Source of the DNA: Odontocerum albicorne
Lineage: Eukaryota; Arthropoda; Insecta; Trichoptera; Odontoceridae
Direction of reading: 5' to 3'
NCBI GenBank assembly: GCA_949825065.1
Contig: OX463859.1
Coordinates: 15,333,220 to 15,397,219, forward strand
Length of the DNA stretch: 64,000 nucleotides
Shown: positions 27,161-38,344 of the stretch, one piece after another
Numbering within the stretch: position 1 is the stretch's first letter
Layout of the letters: every line of letters starts with the position of its first letter
The notes under the pieces: generated by a model
Databases searched by the model: none
The model's input: the letters and a program-made list of their open reading frames with translations, nothing else
What the model was told of the DNA's origin: nothing
Program-made: the position numbers and the translations under genes

Positions 27161-27439
27161 TCACCCATCGTCACATCCTTATCCTGTGTCTGGGCCCAGC
27201 ATCACGTTATTAGGTTGGATCAAGTGCTTCCCATTAGTGCATAAGATGATCGAAAAAATAGCCAAAAAAGAAATAACTGACTAGATAAAAAGGCTCATTG
27301 CTGAAAAAAAAAAGAATATTTGAAAAGACTTTTGTTTTGTCTGAGGATAGAAATCATTAGAAGCAAATAGTCATTTCACTTTGTGCCTAACTTGAGTGAA
27401 TGAGGCAGACGATAATACTCGTACGAGAATATGGAGTGT
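27161..27439. other. intergenic stretch with the second 31-bp direct repeat
   Basis: Apart from the direct repeat, nothing recognised. A TACTCGTA octamer is at 27416-27423. Confidence 0.4.
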
Positions 27440-27625
27440 TTCCTCGCAATTCTTGTAATCAAGGGCCGAGGAAATGCGTGACGGAGAATCAACTTATGGG
27501 AGTGGTTTGTGGTACCATATATTATATTTGATCAGTGATGTTATGTTAAAGATCAAGAAAGCCGTGGTGATCTCCGAAGAGGCGAGGTAACTTTAAAGAA
27601 GCAAGGAAAAGTAAGGGATGCTAGA
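27440..27625 (+). mobile_element. LINE-b remnant
   Basis: Strongly decayed. A frame resembling NLWEWFVVPYIIF and KDQESRGDLRRGEVTL follows the order seen at 26.5 kb, then a GAAGCAAGGAAAAG tail. Confidence 0.4.
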
Positions 27626-27659
27626 CAGGAAAATTTAGAATGAAACACGTAACATCATT

Positions 27660-27790
27660 AAATTAATAACTTTTTAAAAGATGCCAATGACAGAGCGAGT
27701 CTAATATTAGATTAGTAACTGGTTCCAGAGTTTCACTGCGTAGGCAGTAAGGGAAGAAGTAAAAAATATGAGTTGTATATTAGTTAAGTC
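27660..27790 (+). repeat. Repeat N, copy 1
   Basis: Shares with 43385-43490 the words AATGACAGAGCGAGTCTA / AATGACGTAGCGAGTCAT, ACTGGTTCCAGAGTTTCAC / ATTGGTTCCAGAGTCTCAC, and GTAAGGGAAGAAGTAAAAAA. It may be a LINE 3' end. Confidence 0.5.
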
Positions 27791-27954
27791 AATAAATAAT
27801 CTCTGCTTGAACTTGCGCTTAATATCACAAAAATTCTCGTTCGGAAGGGATTGTCTGCATGCAGGGGGGAAACTAGGTTTGTCTGCATACAGGGGTGAAA
27901 CTGCTCGGGTCAGTAAAATATAGATTTTTTTTTATTATCGAACATTTATTTAAT

Positions 27955-28155
27955 AATGAATCACCGTTTAGAGAGCAAACTATCCTCATGGGTGCTTTAA
28001 CTCGGGATTTGAACCCACTATTATCGATGGATTAAAAATATTACGAAACATAAAATAATTTTATTGTAAGGATAGGAAGGTGATGACTTTGGTAATTAGA
28101 TTGGGTACTTTCCCGCATCTCCATATGTTTAGAAATATATATTTGGTTAGAACGC
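27955..28155 (-). mobile_element. SINE-B
   Basis: Minus strand contains TGGGTTCAAATCCCGAGTT, a good B-box match, followed by GCACCCATGAGGATAGTTTG. Upstream GATGCGGGAAAGTACCC matches the copy at 18.3 kb. Confidence 0.8.
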
Positions 28156-28676
28156 CCCCTGTGGCCGCTTGAAAAATCTGGTGGGGGCGTTGCTAGCTCA
28201 TGTTACAGTAGGGGGCGTTGAAAATCAAAGTGATACTAAAAAAAACGTTTAGTACGGTCACAAGTATTTTGAATAGAAAGAGGAACAGACTGCGAAATGT
28301 TGATCGCAAAGATTTAAGGATTCTGCTGATAAATATGGAACTAATATAGACAAATTGGTAGCACAACACCAGGCTCATTCTTCTTTTTAGCGTTTATTTT
28401 CAATTTTACCGATTTGATTGATATTAATCACTAATAATAGTGAACAATCTAGTGTATTCCAAGTTGTTTTTTTTCCAAACTAACTTTTTGAAATTCAAAA
28501 ATTACACGCACAGCTACATAAATATTTAGGCATAGTAAAAAAATACAGATACAGCGGCACTTACAAATTTATTATTGGTTAAGATAAAACAAAAAGTTTT
28601 CCCGAGGACGGCGATGAAAAAAAATCTTTGAAAAAGGGGCAAACAGGTGAGTCAAAAAAGTTTGGGAATCTCTGTG
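28156..28676. mobile_element. hAT-type DNA transposon remnant
   Basis: The right end, read inward on the minus strand, is CACAGAGATTCCCAAACTTT, a typical hAT terminal repeat. On the left are repeated GGGGGCGTTG words (28174, 28207), common in subterminal regions of hAT elements. No transposase frame and no 8-bp duplication were found. Confidence 0.5.
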
Positions 28677-28927
28677 TTAGATAATTAAAAGAATATGATG
28701 ATTTAAATGTTTTCGAGACATTGGAAGCTTTTATTAATCATTCGCAACTCTTTTTTTTTCAAATGTTGATTTTATTCCAGAAAATATTCAAAGTGAATTG
28801 AATTGCAATGCGACGAAATTCTACATAAAATGTATTACAATAATTTAAAAGAATTAGTATTGAGAATGCTAACAAACTTTCTCAATAATGAATACTAGTT
28901 GCAACCCGTGAAATATTCACGGAAGTA

Positions 28928-28981
28928 AAACAAATTCTACATTTATGAAAATATATATTCATAAATGTGGAATTTGTTTAC
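28928..28981. repeat. Short near-perfect hairpin
   Basis: Left arm AAACAAATTCTACATTTATG and its reverse complement (one mismatch) surround an AAATATATATTC loop. Confidence 0.8.
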
Positions 28982-29612
28982 ATATATATTATTTATACAT
29001 CGTCCCCTTTTACACCGGTTTAAAAATTGTTAGCTAGGTATTTAAAATTCGTTCAGTATATTTTCGACGGACCCACCGAGATTCAAATTTCGAATTAGTT
29101 TCGGAGAGAATCCAAGTATTCCTCTCTCGCTATCTTGTATTCAAAATTCAATTCTCGTATTATTTCTTTGATGACAACCGTCGTACGGGTTTTCGCCTAT
29201 TTATATTATGATCCAAAAAAACCAACAAGATTTAAATTTACTGATACCCATTTGGAAACGATTTTAAAGATGTCCTACGACAAGTTGGTATGGAAAAATG
29301 TATAAATGATACAAAAACTGTTTTATTTTTCTCACTGATTATTTTTGAAGAAATTATAATTGATTTATATATGAATTATAAAAATATGAAGAGTAATTAT
29401 TCATTTATAATAAATACAATAACCGTGTCATTTAACTGTTGTATTTTTTTATGGTCCGCGGCTTTTTTTGTCAGACAGAATACGAGTATGTCCTGCCTAG
29501 GTATAAGTTTGACCATGCCTGTACTATACGCGTATTAATTGCTATCCCATCCTACACTGTATACCGGATATACAGTATGCGACAGCAACAACTCCCGAAT
29601 TTGCTACTACCG
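28982..29612. other. intergenic stretch, nothing recognised
   Basis: AT-rich with a TACGAGTA octamer at 29481-29488. Short open frames here look random. Confidence 0.5.
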
Positions 29613-29837
29613 CACTATAGTTCGGAAATTCTAGGATGAGTCCTGTGACAGCTTACAAATTTGCCCCAATACAACCTTGTAACGATGTTCAGTAATTTTA
29701 ATTACTTTATCAACTTTAATATAATCCTCAATTCTAATAAATAGCAAGGGTTTTAGGTAAATACATTACACAAGGTTGTATTGGGGCAAATTTGTGAGCT
29801 GTCACAGGACTCATCCTAGAATTTCCGAACTATAGTG
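29613..29837. mobile_element. 225-bp TIR element beginning CACTATAG
   Basis: Arms of about 70 bp (CACTATAGTTCGGAAATTCT ... CAATACAACCTTGT) are inverted at the two ends with only a couple of mismatches, around an unrelated AT-rich core of about 85 bp. Ends of CACTA type are shared with CACTA/EnSpm elements, but no clear 3-bp target duplication is visible (CCG left, CTG right). Confidence 0.75.
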
Positions 29838-30739
29838 CTGCAAAGTTAGATAAACCCTTGAGTAGCATATACTTTACCATTTTAGATTTTTTTATAGATA
29901 TTTACTTTTGGCTTTAGTCACTGTTATGTTTATTAATGCCGATCATGTTATCGCAATACAGCGATTATTTCGTACGCACAAACACAACAGTTTCTGACAG
30001 GAAGGCATGTTGATAAAATTGAAAGCACACAGCGGATGTTTTTATGATTTTTAAACTGCCGATCCCAATAGATCATCTGTTGTTGAAAGTGATAAGGCTT
30101 ACAAGCGTGTCAGACAGAAGAACGATGTTTAACTTAACCTCATAAATTGTTTAAGATTGTCAGCTCATATTTTAATAGTTTGGAATTAACTTATTTTGTC
30201 ATGCTACACGTTCCTTGTAAGCCAACTCGGCAAAATGTTTTTGTTCCAAGGTAAAGCCGTTGCAACTAATTATATATTTGTACAAATCTTGTAAAACAAG
30301 ACGGCACAGATTGGGTCATCAATATGGGCATTGCATGGATTTTCATATGGCTTTGACTACTTACAGGAGTAAAATGAAGAAGTTGTTCTTGCCGAGATGA
30401 ACGGATTGAATTGTGTGGATTCGCTTTGTTGTGTTGTTCGACATGTACCGTTTTACCGGTTGTATAATACCATTGCTTACATGTGACGCAAATTAATGAC
30501 GCTACGTCAAAATGTGTGCAAATGTTCAATGTCTAGTGTTTCTTCCATGCTGGAAATCAGAGGCATTGATTGATCATGTGAAAAAACGGGATCGGGACTT
30601 AACGCAAATCTAGTTTATCAAGTTAAAACATGGGATCGGCGTACAGTGTTAAATTCTATATGTTGTTGTTTTTTTAATTTTTGTAATAAAATACTTTCAC
30701 TGTTTAAAAAATATATATTTGGTATTTGTTTTCCAGCTT
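29838..30739. other. intergenic stretch; 87-codon minus-strand frame at 30266-30529 not recognised
   Basis: The minus-strand frame includes CTHFDVASLICVTCKQW and ends FVQIYN. Its Cys/His pattern is not one I recognise, and codon use does not stand out. It may belong to the transposon whose end lies at 30.84 kb. Confidence 0.3.
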
Positions 30740-30842
30740 TTTGACTATTATCTACAGCCAGGTCACGCTAACATGTAATTTTTTTTAAATTTGGCCAATT
30801 ATCGGATAATCCGGAGGGCCAAATAATCGGGACGCTACTGTA
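30740..30842. mobile_element. Right end of a pogo/Tigger-like element
   Basis: Read inward on the minus strand from a TA: CAGTAGCGTCCCGATTATTT, then CCTCCGGATTATCCGATAAT. This wording (CAGTAG...CCTCGATTATCCG) is typical of pogo-type terminal repeats. The partner end was not located. Confidence 0.5.
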
Positions 30843-31199
30843 ATTACTTCATCTACAGTTGATGCTTACCTCACAAAAATATCCTTTATTTTGTATGGAA
30901 TTAACCAATGAAATTAAATATGTCAAAAATATAAATTGTATGGAAAAAGCATATAATGTTAAGTGGGCTTAAGGCTCGGAGAACCGTCAATGACGATGGA
31001 TAAATATATAATTAAACACTTTTTAAAAATCTGATTTCTCAAAATGTTGTAACTTTTCGAAATTATTTCATCAACAGTGTATAATTGTCCAACATAAAAT
31101 AAATGATAACCTAATAAATGTTTTATTTTGTTACATAAAATGAACGGTCTCATGATGAATCCGTCGAAATATTGACAAAAATATTTGAATTTATTTATT
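30843..31199. other. intergenic stretch, nothing recognised
   Basis: AT-rich; no feature seen. Confidence 0.5.
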
Positions 31200-31400
31200 C
31201 ATTTACGAATCGCCTACATTAATTATGACTTGCGAACGCTTCGACCGAGACGTCAATGTCGCTTCTGCATCATTAAGCGGGCGTGCAAGAAACAAGAAGT
31301 CAATCACCTTCACAAGAACGACTTTCGGTCTTGCGTCTATTGTCACAAGTATCGAAGGCATGGTTTGCTAGAATACGATTACACTATAAAATTATTTTAA
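31200..31400 (+). other. Short Cys-rich frame, unrecognised
   Basis: A GC-richer island encodes RRQCRFCIIKRACKKQE and, further on, SCVYCHKYRRHG, so two C-x2-C pairs lie 25 residues apart among basic residues, ending at TAA. It could be a zinc-finger relic of a transposon or chance. No start-side support or flanking splice sites were found. Confidence 0.2.
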
Positions 31401-32194
31401 TTTTGTAAAGTGGCATCTATGTAGTGTACTTTGAATTAAAATCACAACTTACGTTGAAAGGGTTGAAAAAAATTCGATACATTTTTATACAAGTTTTCGA
31501 TATTTTATCGCTAGATTTTTAGTCAACTTTCTAGATTTATCATACTTTTTTTGTTTTTTTTTGTCGCTTTTAGTAAATAAAGATTTTTTCAAGGCAAACA
31601 ATATTTTGACCAATAATTGGAATGGGCGAGTCGTTCATTTTACAGTTTCTTAAATCTTGGAGTCAAATAGGAAACTTTCTTTTTCATTACTTGTTCCACG
31701 TTTTGGGCGTTATTGGATTCGAGCTACCGCCGAAAACTCAGCTTTGTAGAGGTATTTCTTCACAACTAGAGGCAGGATTCGATAAGCTTTAATACGCAGT
31801 AAATGATGTTTATTCTTTACTAATATCCAAAATTTAACCAGTCTTGTATACATTTTAAAAAAGTTTTTAATGTATTGTAACAAAACTCTGTCCCTCTACC
31901 AACGTAAAGCCAAAGGAAACTTGGGGTTTGACTGGATTTTGAATTCATATGAATTTCTCCATAATATACTCTTCTTGAAAGTATTTTATGATACCAATTG
32001 CTAAACTAAGATAGGCGCTCATTAAAACTCTGTAAAAACAAGTTCAATAATACTACACGGGCAAAGTGATTTCCGACGTATCAGTTAGATGTCGCTTTCC
32101 ATCATGATGCCCATGCATCAGTCCATTGAATTAATATTGCCTGGAAATAGCTCAGTTGGTCTTATCGCATCACCCAAGCTGTGCTTATTTTTTT
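31401..32194. other. intergenic stretch, nothing recognised
   Basis: AT-rich; no feature seen. Confidence 0.5.
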
Positions 32195-32525
32195 CATGTA
32201 GTGACGAAGAAGGAACTGCCCAAAAGGACTCCTCAGGTGACGACACACCTTGTGAAAATAATAATAGCGACGATGGATTTAAGGTCCGACTTCATGGCAG
32301 AAGGAAAATGGCTTGCACCGTAGTAAATATACTTTTACAATGGATTTCAAAAAGCCCAGAAAGTTGCCAGTACTTTCACAGAATACTTCAAATGTAGCAA
32401 AACTATCCTTCGACGCCACTAGATCGAAGTAGCCAATCGATCCGATGATGGTTCAATGTAAGGCTGAATGGAGATTCCTTCGGTGATTATTGATTCGGTT
32501 ATCATTGCTGTACCACAAAATGAGA
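32195..32525 (+). repeat. Repeat L, copy 1 (coding-like)
   Basis: Homologous over about 330 bp to 49165-49500 on the minus strand. Best shared words: AAGTTGCCAGTACTTTCACA, GCAAAACTATCCTT, AAGTAGCCAAT and GGCTGAATGGAGATTCCTTC. The plus frame reads DEEGTAQKDSSGDD and SDDGFKVRLHGRRK, aligning with DEGTTQRKAPP and RSDDGLKIQRHWKG in the other copy, so the ancestor may have been coding. Family unknown. Confidence 0.55.
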
Positions 32526-32924
32526 CCTGGGGATTGATCAATAATGCCCCAAAAACTACAACAGTGGAATATTAAAATTTTCGAATGTCTAATTAATCGC
32601 AGGGCCGAGAAGCACACTTTGAAAACCTCTGATCTAATTTTTACCTTTGTCTACTGAGATGCTACGTGCCATCGAATTTTCACGATGTGCCTCCAGATAT
32701 CTCTATCTTCAGTAGGTTGAGCCTGTGAGGAAAATTCTCGTCGTGGGAGTACCATCGGGAAGAAGGCATCACACTTTAGAAAGTCTTCTCGATTTAATCC
32801 ATTACTGACATTTCAGTTCTAACCTTACTTTTAGATCCCATTACACCAGAATTGATTTAAAATGTATTTTGTAAATTTTTATCAAAACTCGTGAATGTGA
32901 ACTAAAAACTGATGTATTCTGTAA
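32526..32924. other. intergenic stretch, nothing recognised
   Basis: No feature seen. Confidence 0.4.
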
Positions 32925-33085
32925 GATCAAAAAAAGTCCTCTGAGATGGTTTGAGCATGTAGAACGGATGGATATAAAAAACGTACAAAATAAATATACG
33001 GTGCTAATGTGAGTGATAGGTGTGGTAGAAGAAAAAAAGGAAAGTGTAGTTGGATCAATTGAATGATAATATACAAAAAGGAAAT
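32925..33085 (+). mobile_element. LINE-c fragment
   Basis: Encodes KSPLRWFEHVERMD, then carries GTGCTAATGTGAGTGATAGG and TAGTTGGATCAATTGAATG, as in other LINE-c copies. Confidence 0.75.
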
Positions 33086-33299
33086 GTTAAAAGTCACTCT
33101 AAATTCTTATTTAAATTGCAAAATTGTCATCACATGTTCAAATTCTAATTGCCAAATTGTCGTCAGCTGTTTTTAGAAGAAAGAAATTCATCCTACAATA
33201 TAATAAATCGTATTTTTTTCTGTGGCTGAGATCGATCACTAATGAGATCGTTAACATGAACTGGTTTTGGTATTTTTTTATTTAAAAATTCTCGTTTTT

Positions 33300-33480
33300 T
33301 TTTAAGTATCGTCTCATATCGGAGGTTGGCCACTACTATGGGAATTCTCATCCTATTTAGTGCAGCCCGGAATAATTCAGAAGAACATCATCCAAACCGA
33401 TCTCGCAAGATCTTAAAAGAGATACGTCATCTTACTTTGCAATTTATTTTTCCCTGGATGATCCTGAGCTATGTAATAAT
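33300..33480 (-). mobile_element. LINE-b tail fragment
   Basis: Minus frames read ILRDRFG, SSELFRAALNRMRIPIVVAN and LRYET, the closing block of LINE-b proteins. Confidence 0.65.
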
Positions 33481-33499
33481 GGATCTTGTGTCCTACATT

Positions 33500-33840
33500 A
33501 TGTAACCGATATATCGGAACTTGCAAATTTCCACAGTTTTAAGCAGTTCTCGCTCCTTATATGCACGAGTACATCATGGTACTTGGAAATATAGTGCCGT
33601 GGTTTCCCTGGGCTTCTATATCGCAGTAGCATGTAGCTCATTTTCTAAAATGTACACCTTGCTATCTACACTTAAATTAGGAGAACCTGCACGGTCAAGT
33701 CCGGCCGGCTCCCCCAACCCCCCGACCTCCCGTCAGTTCATCGCACCGTATCTCCAAGGGGGCTGGTTACCTGAATCTTGATACGGCATGACTATGTAGG
33801 GTTCACCTCGCACAGGTGGGAGTAGAGTTGATCATGAGAG
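33500..33840 (-). repeat. GC-rich island, probable retroelement 5' region
   Basis: Contains a run of C and G far above local composition (GGCCGGCTCCCCCAACCCCC) and no sustained frame. It lies between a minus LINE-b tail and a plus LINE-a tail. Composition suggests the 5' end of a non-LTR element. Not assigned. Confidence 0.3.
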
Positions 33841-33879
33841 GCTAGATACAGTCAGTCATAACTTGCGCATCACAATCCT

Positions 33880-34145
33880 TCAACCCTAATAATATACCTT
33901 CGACGAGTCCTCCGATTTTTTGGGGTATATTGCTCGTGACCAAGGGGACAGTTTGGAGAGATATGAAATTACTGGAGGCGTGAAAGGACGACGCATAAGA
34001 GGAATAATCCCAATGCGTTGAACTGACCAAGTGAGAGATGCAACTGGACTATCCTTAACAACTGCCCTTCAAGCTGCGGAGTGGAGAGGAGTCATCAGAG
34101 TCTATCATGGGGTCACGATGCTTAGTAATGAGATACACGACAGGA
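33880..34145 (+). mobile_element. LINE-a fragment
   Basis: Colinear with 15.07-15.33 kb: TACCTTCGACGAGTCCTCCG, VTGGVKGRR-like frame, CCAATGCGTTGAACTGACCA, and a closing SNEIHDRM frame. Confidence 0.85.
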
Positions 34146-34385
34146 TGGCAATGGCCTTTATACATACGAGCAAGCACTTTCACATTTGTAACATAACCTG
34201 TTCACGGAATCTTGAGGATACGTCTGTAAATCGACATCTCAAAACTCTCGAGACTACGTAATGTTTCTTAGTTCAGGATCCACTTCTCCTCATCCCATAG
34301 AGGAGAGTTGAGAAAATGTAGCAGCGATCTGTTTCCAATTTAGATAATTGAAACAAAGTCAATGGGGGAATAAAACATATGTACT
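34146..34385. other. intergenic stretch, nothing recognised
   Basis: No feature seen. Confidence 0.4.
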
Positions 34386-34436
34386 TGAACCAGATACTAT
34401 CAAAATCTGCCAAGATTTTGATAGTATCAAGTTCAC
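34386..34436. repeat. Inverted junction of two LINE-c scraps
   Basis: GATACTATCAAAATCT and its reverse complement face each other over four bases. Each arm matches the LINE-c phrase TTTTGATACTATCCGG, so two short pieces lie head to head. Confidence 0.65.
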
Positions 34437-34799
34437 AAAAGTATTTTAGTACAAACTTTGATGCGTGGGAGTGAAAAGTAAACGTGGATTAAAACTGGAA
34501 AAAGCCGAATAAATAGATACAGTGTTAATAATTAATGGACCGACTGGACAGATACATTAAAATTTCGTTGGTCACTTTATATCATCACTAAATATTATAA
34601 CATAAACAAGTGGCTAAAAATACAAATAAAGCGTGGAATTTATAATTCGCTTTTTCGTCATATATACCACTCCAAGAACTTATGTTAAGAAACTACTAGA
34701 CGAAAATAGTCCGAAAACTGCATTGAATTGAACCCGGGGAGATTACTAACAACGGCGACGCTTCAGCAAAGCTTTCACGTTTCTTATAAACTTTGTTTG
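34437..34799. other. intergenic stretch, nothing recognised
   Basis: No feature seen. Confidence 0.4.
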
Positions 34800-35105
34800 C
34801 TTCTTTCTAATAAACTCCTCTCGAATGACGCAGGCATTTTTTCCGCATAGTATTCGCGTACTTCGGTCATATAAATTCTTTAAAAAATATGTAAAAAAAA
34901 AAACATGCCGGTGTACTCCGAACGTCTCACTTTAATGTGCCATCGGATTAAGTAAAGCGGTGTGGCCGATGAGTTTGCTTGTGTGCAACGACTCACTTAC
35001 TTAAGAAAAAAAAACTCTTTGGCACAGCTTCGCTTTCCAATTGAATTGGCGTTGGAATGGCGAGGAGACCCTCGACTACGAGGCCCAGCAACGAACGAAC
35101 GAAAC
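34800..35105 (+). mobile_element. SINE-C, lacking the tRNA head
   Basis: Shared words with the 43.7-kb copy: CTCGAATGACGCAGG, TTCCGCATAGT, ATGCCGGTGTACTCCG, GTGTGGCCGATGAGTTTGCT, and CGACTACGAGGCCCAGCAAC. Confidence 0.85.
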
Positions 35106-35779
35106 TTTCTTACTCTGTTTATGGTTTACACAAGGAGTATATTTTTAAAAAGAACTCGTTATTCCTATTTTTTATTTGTGTAATTGGTACACGTGTATCG
35201 CCTTGTATTCGTAACAAGTTGAGAACAAAGACGACTTTCAAACAACGCCCAAATCGCTAATAGTCAGTTTGTGTTAGGTAATACCTTCATATATCGATAT
35301 CAGACAGAACAGTACGGTAGAATTAATTGGATATTACATTGACTAGGGTTGCACCTATTATAGTCAAAGTTGCAATTTTTATTATTTTTTTGTGGTCATC
35401 AATATTTATTTTGCATTAAATAGTGTGACATTTTTATTACAATACAATGCCTTTGCCACAGTCTATTTCGACAGCGGAATGCCAAAAACTTTCAGCAATT
35501 TCAATGTGGGTTCTTCAGCATTGAGGTCAGGACGAAGATATAATAACAAGAGAGACACGGATGAGCTATTGTTATGTGTAAATAATCACTGTGCGAATAT
35601 TTAGATGTATGTGCGTAAAAAGGATTCAACTCACAAAACAAGACTTTATTGGTTTATTTGAAATGAAGATTTTACTATTTGTTTTTTTACATAATAGTGA
35701 AGATTTTAGCAAGCTAACAAGTTAGTGACATGTGTAGTGTATTACTAAAATGAATATAAAAATGATTTATTTAGAAAAC
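35106..35779. other. intergenic stretch, nothing recognised
   Basis: Two or three open frames of 60-70 codons occur but none shows a motif. Confidence 0.4.
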
Positions 35780-36610
35780 GAACAGTAATTATGATGTTGC
35801 CAAAAGACTAAACAGTGATTACGACGGTGTTAAAGGACTGCACAATATTTACGTCGATGTTTAAGTATTAAATAATATTAACGATGGCGCTTAAGGGCTG
35901 AACAATGTTTAAATCAGTGCCAAAGAACTGAACAATGTTTATGATAATGCGAAAGGAATTTGTAATCTTTATGACGGTGCTACAGAACTTAGCAGTGATC
36001 AAGACGGTGCTAAAGGACTGCACAGTGATTATGACGGTACCAAAGAACTGAACAATGATTATGACGGTGTTAAAGGACTGAACAATGTTAATGTCGATGC
36101 TTAAATACTAAATAATATTTATGATGATGCTTAAGGATTGAAAAATAGCGGTGCCAAACAACTGAACAATGTTTATGCCGATGCCAAAGAATTTAATAAT
36201 GTTTATGACGGTGTCAAAGGACTGTGATTATAACGGTGCTAAAATACTGTAAAGAGATCATGACGGTGTTGAAGGACTGAACAACGTTTATGTCGATGCT
36301 TAAGGACTAAATAGTATTTACGACGATGCTAAAGGACTGAAGAATGTTTATGATGGTGTAAAACAACTAAATAATGTTTATGACGATGTAAAAAGTTTTT
36401 ACAATGTCTGTGGCGGTACCAAATGACATATTAACAAGATTTATGACGATGCCAAAGAACTGAATAATGTGTATGATGATGCCAAAATATTTTACAATGT
36501 TTGTGACGGTGCCAAAAGACAACAGTGTTTATGACGGTGCCACAGGACTCAAAAATGTTTATTACAGCAGTGCTTATAACGCTTCATAAGAGTTGAACGG
36601 TGATTATGAC
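35780..36610. repeat. Minisatellite, unit about 30 bp, roughly 27 units
   Basis: Unit AACAATGTTTATGACGGTGC followed by CAAAGGACTG, with frequent transitions and small indels. The same unit, inverted, forms a short array at 44119-44282 inside SINE-C. Confidence 0.93.
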
Positions 36611-37162
36611 AATACAAAAAAAACAATTATGTTTATGATCGCGACTTCTCTCACTTTCTGCATCGCAGCTCTCCTTTCCATGCATATATTCAGATATATG
36701 CAGGAACAAACTTTCTCGATCTTCTTACCCTTGACTATAAGTGCTATTTGGCAAGTGTGGTTTATGACTTTGATTTTGCTGTAGTTTATCTTAATTTGTA
36801 GTGAAGTGTTGATATGTACTGAATGGAAAATGTATTAATTCAATACAATATACAGCCCTGTTTTTTTTAAGAAGTGAAAGTTTTCGCCCAAAGCGATTCA
36901 ATTAATCTGGCGTTTAATAATTGTAACATCAGTTCTTTTATCAATTTGGATAATCTGCACAGCGGTCTTATTATATATCGACTTTGAAGACGTAAAAAAT
37001 TCAATTGATTTCAATACAAACCATGAGATGTAATAAGACCTAAAAAAGAAAAGAAAATAAATCGATAAGATCTTGTGCGCCCACAACATACATGTATACA
37101 TTAACATACAACTTACTAACTATTTAAATTTTATTTTATTTTTTGAAAGTGTCTATAATATA
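36611..37162. other. intergenic stretch, nothing recognised
   Basis: A 63-codon hydrophobic frame at 36593-36784 overlaps the array end and is probably chance. Confidence 0.4.
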
Positions 37163-37375
37163 GGCGACCTCCGTGACCTAGTCGGTAAGACGTTAGGTCA
37201 CGGAGATTGCGGGCTCAATTCCCGTTGGACCTAGATTTTTTTTAAAAAGGATTCCAGCTTGGTTTTAGTTTTAAGGTCTATTTAATATCCTTTTGGTTGG
37301 TTGGAAGAGATTGTCACATAGTAATACGCCCGCCAAGCTGTAGTGTAACGAATGTGTAATACAATACAATAGTTT
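37163..37375 (+). mobile_element. SINE-A, full length
   Basis: The head CTCCGTGACCTAGTCGGTAA has a B-box-like GGGCTCAATTCCC. The body is intact, and the 3' end ACGAATGTGTAATACAATAC carries a short tail. A good reference copy. Confidence 0.9.
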
Positions 37376-37434
37376 GAGAAAGATAATTTCTACAAAAAAA
37401 ATAATCAATTTGACACAATTGTATTGTTCTCAAA

Positions 37435-37500
37435 TTATACGAATCTTGGTTTATTGTCTGTCCTTTATTGTGACCCCAATAAACTAGGCCTTTATATTAC
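37435..37500 (-). mobile_element. Repeat E fragment
   Basis: Minus strand retains CCTAGTTTATTGGGGTCAC and AAGGACAGACAATAAACC, a diverged piece of the conserved block. Confidence 0.45.
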
Positions 37501-37504
37501 AGCG

Positions 37505-37640
37505 TTGGTTTGGAGCTCGTATGCCTCGCTCCAGACTCCCAAGAAATACCCTCTTTGGTGAACTGATGGAGGGTACAAGAAGGTACGGTGGGCATTGCTA
37601 GAGATATAAGGATATATTAAATGGGACGCTCAAAAATTTA
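37505..37640 (+). mobile_element. LINE-e fragment
   Basis: Frames read ARMPRSRLPRNTLFGELMEG followed by RYKDI, matching the RMPxxRLPRxxLFxEL ... RYKDVL motif. Confidence 0.7.
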
Positions 37641-38030
37641 AATGTTCACGGACGCTCAAAAATAATGGTCCAAATGAATCATCAATTCGAAGATTAATTA
37701 AAAAATTTGAGAAAACTGGTACGATTCTGGACAATAAATCACCCATGCGTTCTCGTAGCGGGCGTTTACTCGAAAACATAGCCGCAGTGAGAGAAAGTGT
37801 TACTGAAACCCCAGGGACATCAATTCGTTATCGTCACTAGAATTAGACGTTTCAAGAAGCCCCTTACAGCGAATTCTCGTGAAAGATCTGGATCTGCATG
37901 CCTACAAGGTTCAACTGACCCAAGAGCTTAAACCGGCAGGCAGCAAAAACTAAATCCGGCTCTCTTATTGGGATTTCCTTTATGTACCATTTAGTACAAA
38001 TAGCGTGTAGTATGGTGAGGAATGCCAGTA
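37641..38030 (+). pseudogene. mariner-like transposase, N-terminal relic
   Basis: Encodes NGPNESSIRRLIKKFEKTGT, KSPMRSRSGR, and after frameshifts RILVKDLDLHAYKVQLTQEL. This is the helix-turn-helix DNA-binding part of mariner-type transposases. The catalytic half is absent. It follows directly on a LINE-e tail. Confidence 0.85.
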
Positions 38031-38344
38031 GGTATTGTTTTCCAATAAGATACAATTAGGTTACGCTATGTACTCGTAATTAAGTATAACACATGGTCAG
38101 CAATATACTCGTATATACTATAATTGAAGTCGGAGTCGGACTCAAACATTTTAAATTTCTGGAGTCAGAGTTGAAGTCAGATTTATTTGCCGACTCCACA
38201 ACCTGGCTCAAGATATACTCACTTTGAGAAGTTCCCTAGCAGCGGTGTAACTTAGACCCCCATGGATAAAGGAGGAAGAATATTAAAAAATAAATTCAAT
38301 TTGTACAAACACACCATTACACCTGTCGGGGAAGATAGAGAGGA
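38031..38344. other. intergenic stretch with two TACTCGTA octamers
   Basis: Octamers at 38071-38078 and 38106-38113 lie 35 bp apart. Nothing else recognised. Confidence 0.5.

Larger units (their letters stand above)
26743..27271. repeat. 31-bp direct repeats flanking a 467-bp segment
   Basis: ATAAGATGATCGAAA followed by (T/A)AATAGCCAAAAAAGA occurs at 26743-26773 and 27241-27271 with one mismatch. The enclosed segment holds a LINE tail and a minus-strand SINE-A. Confidence 0.75.
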
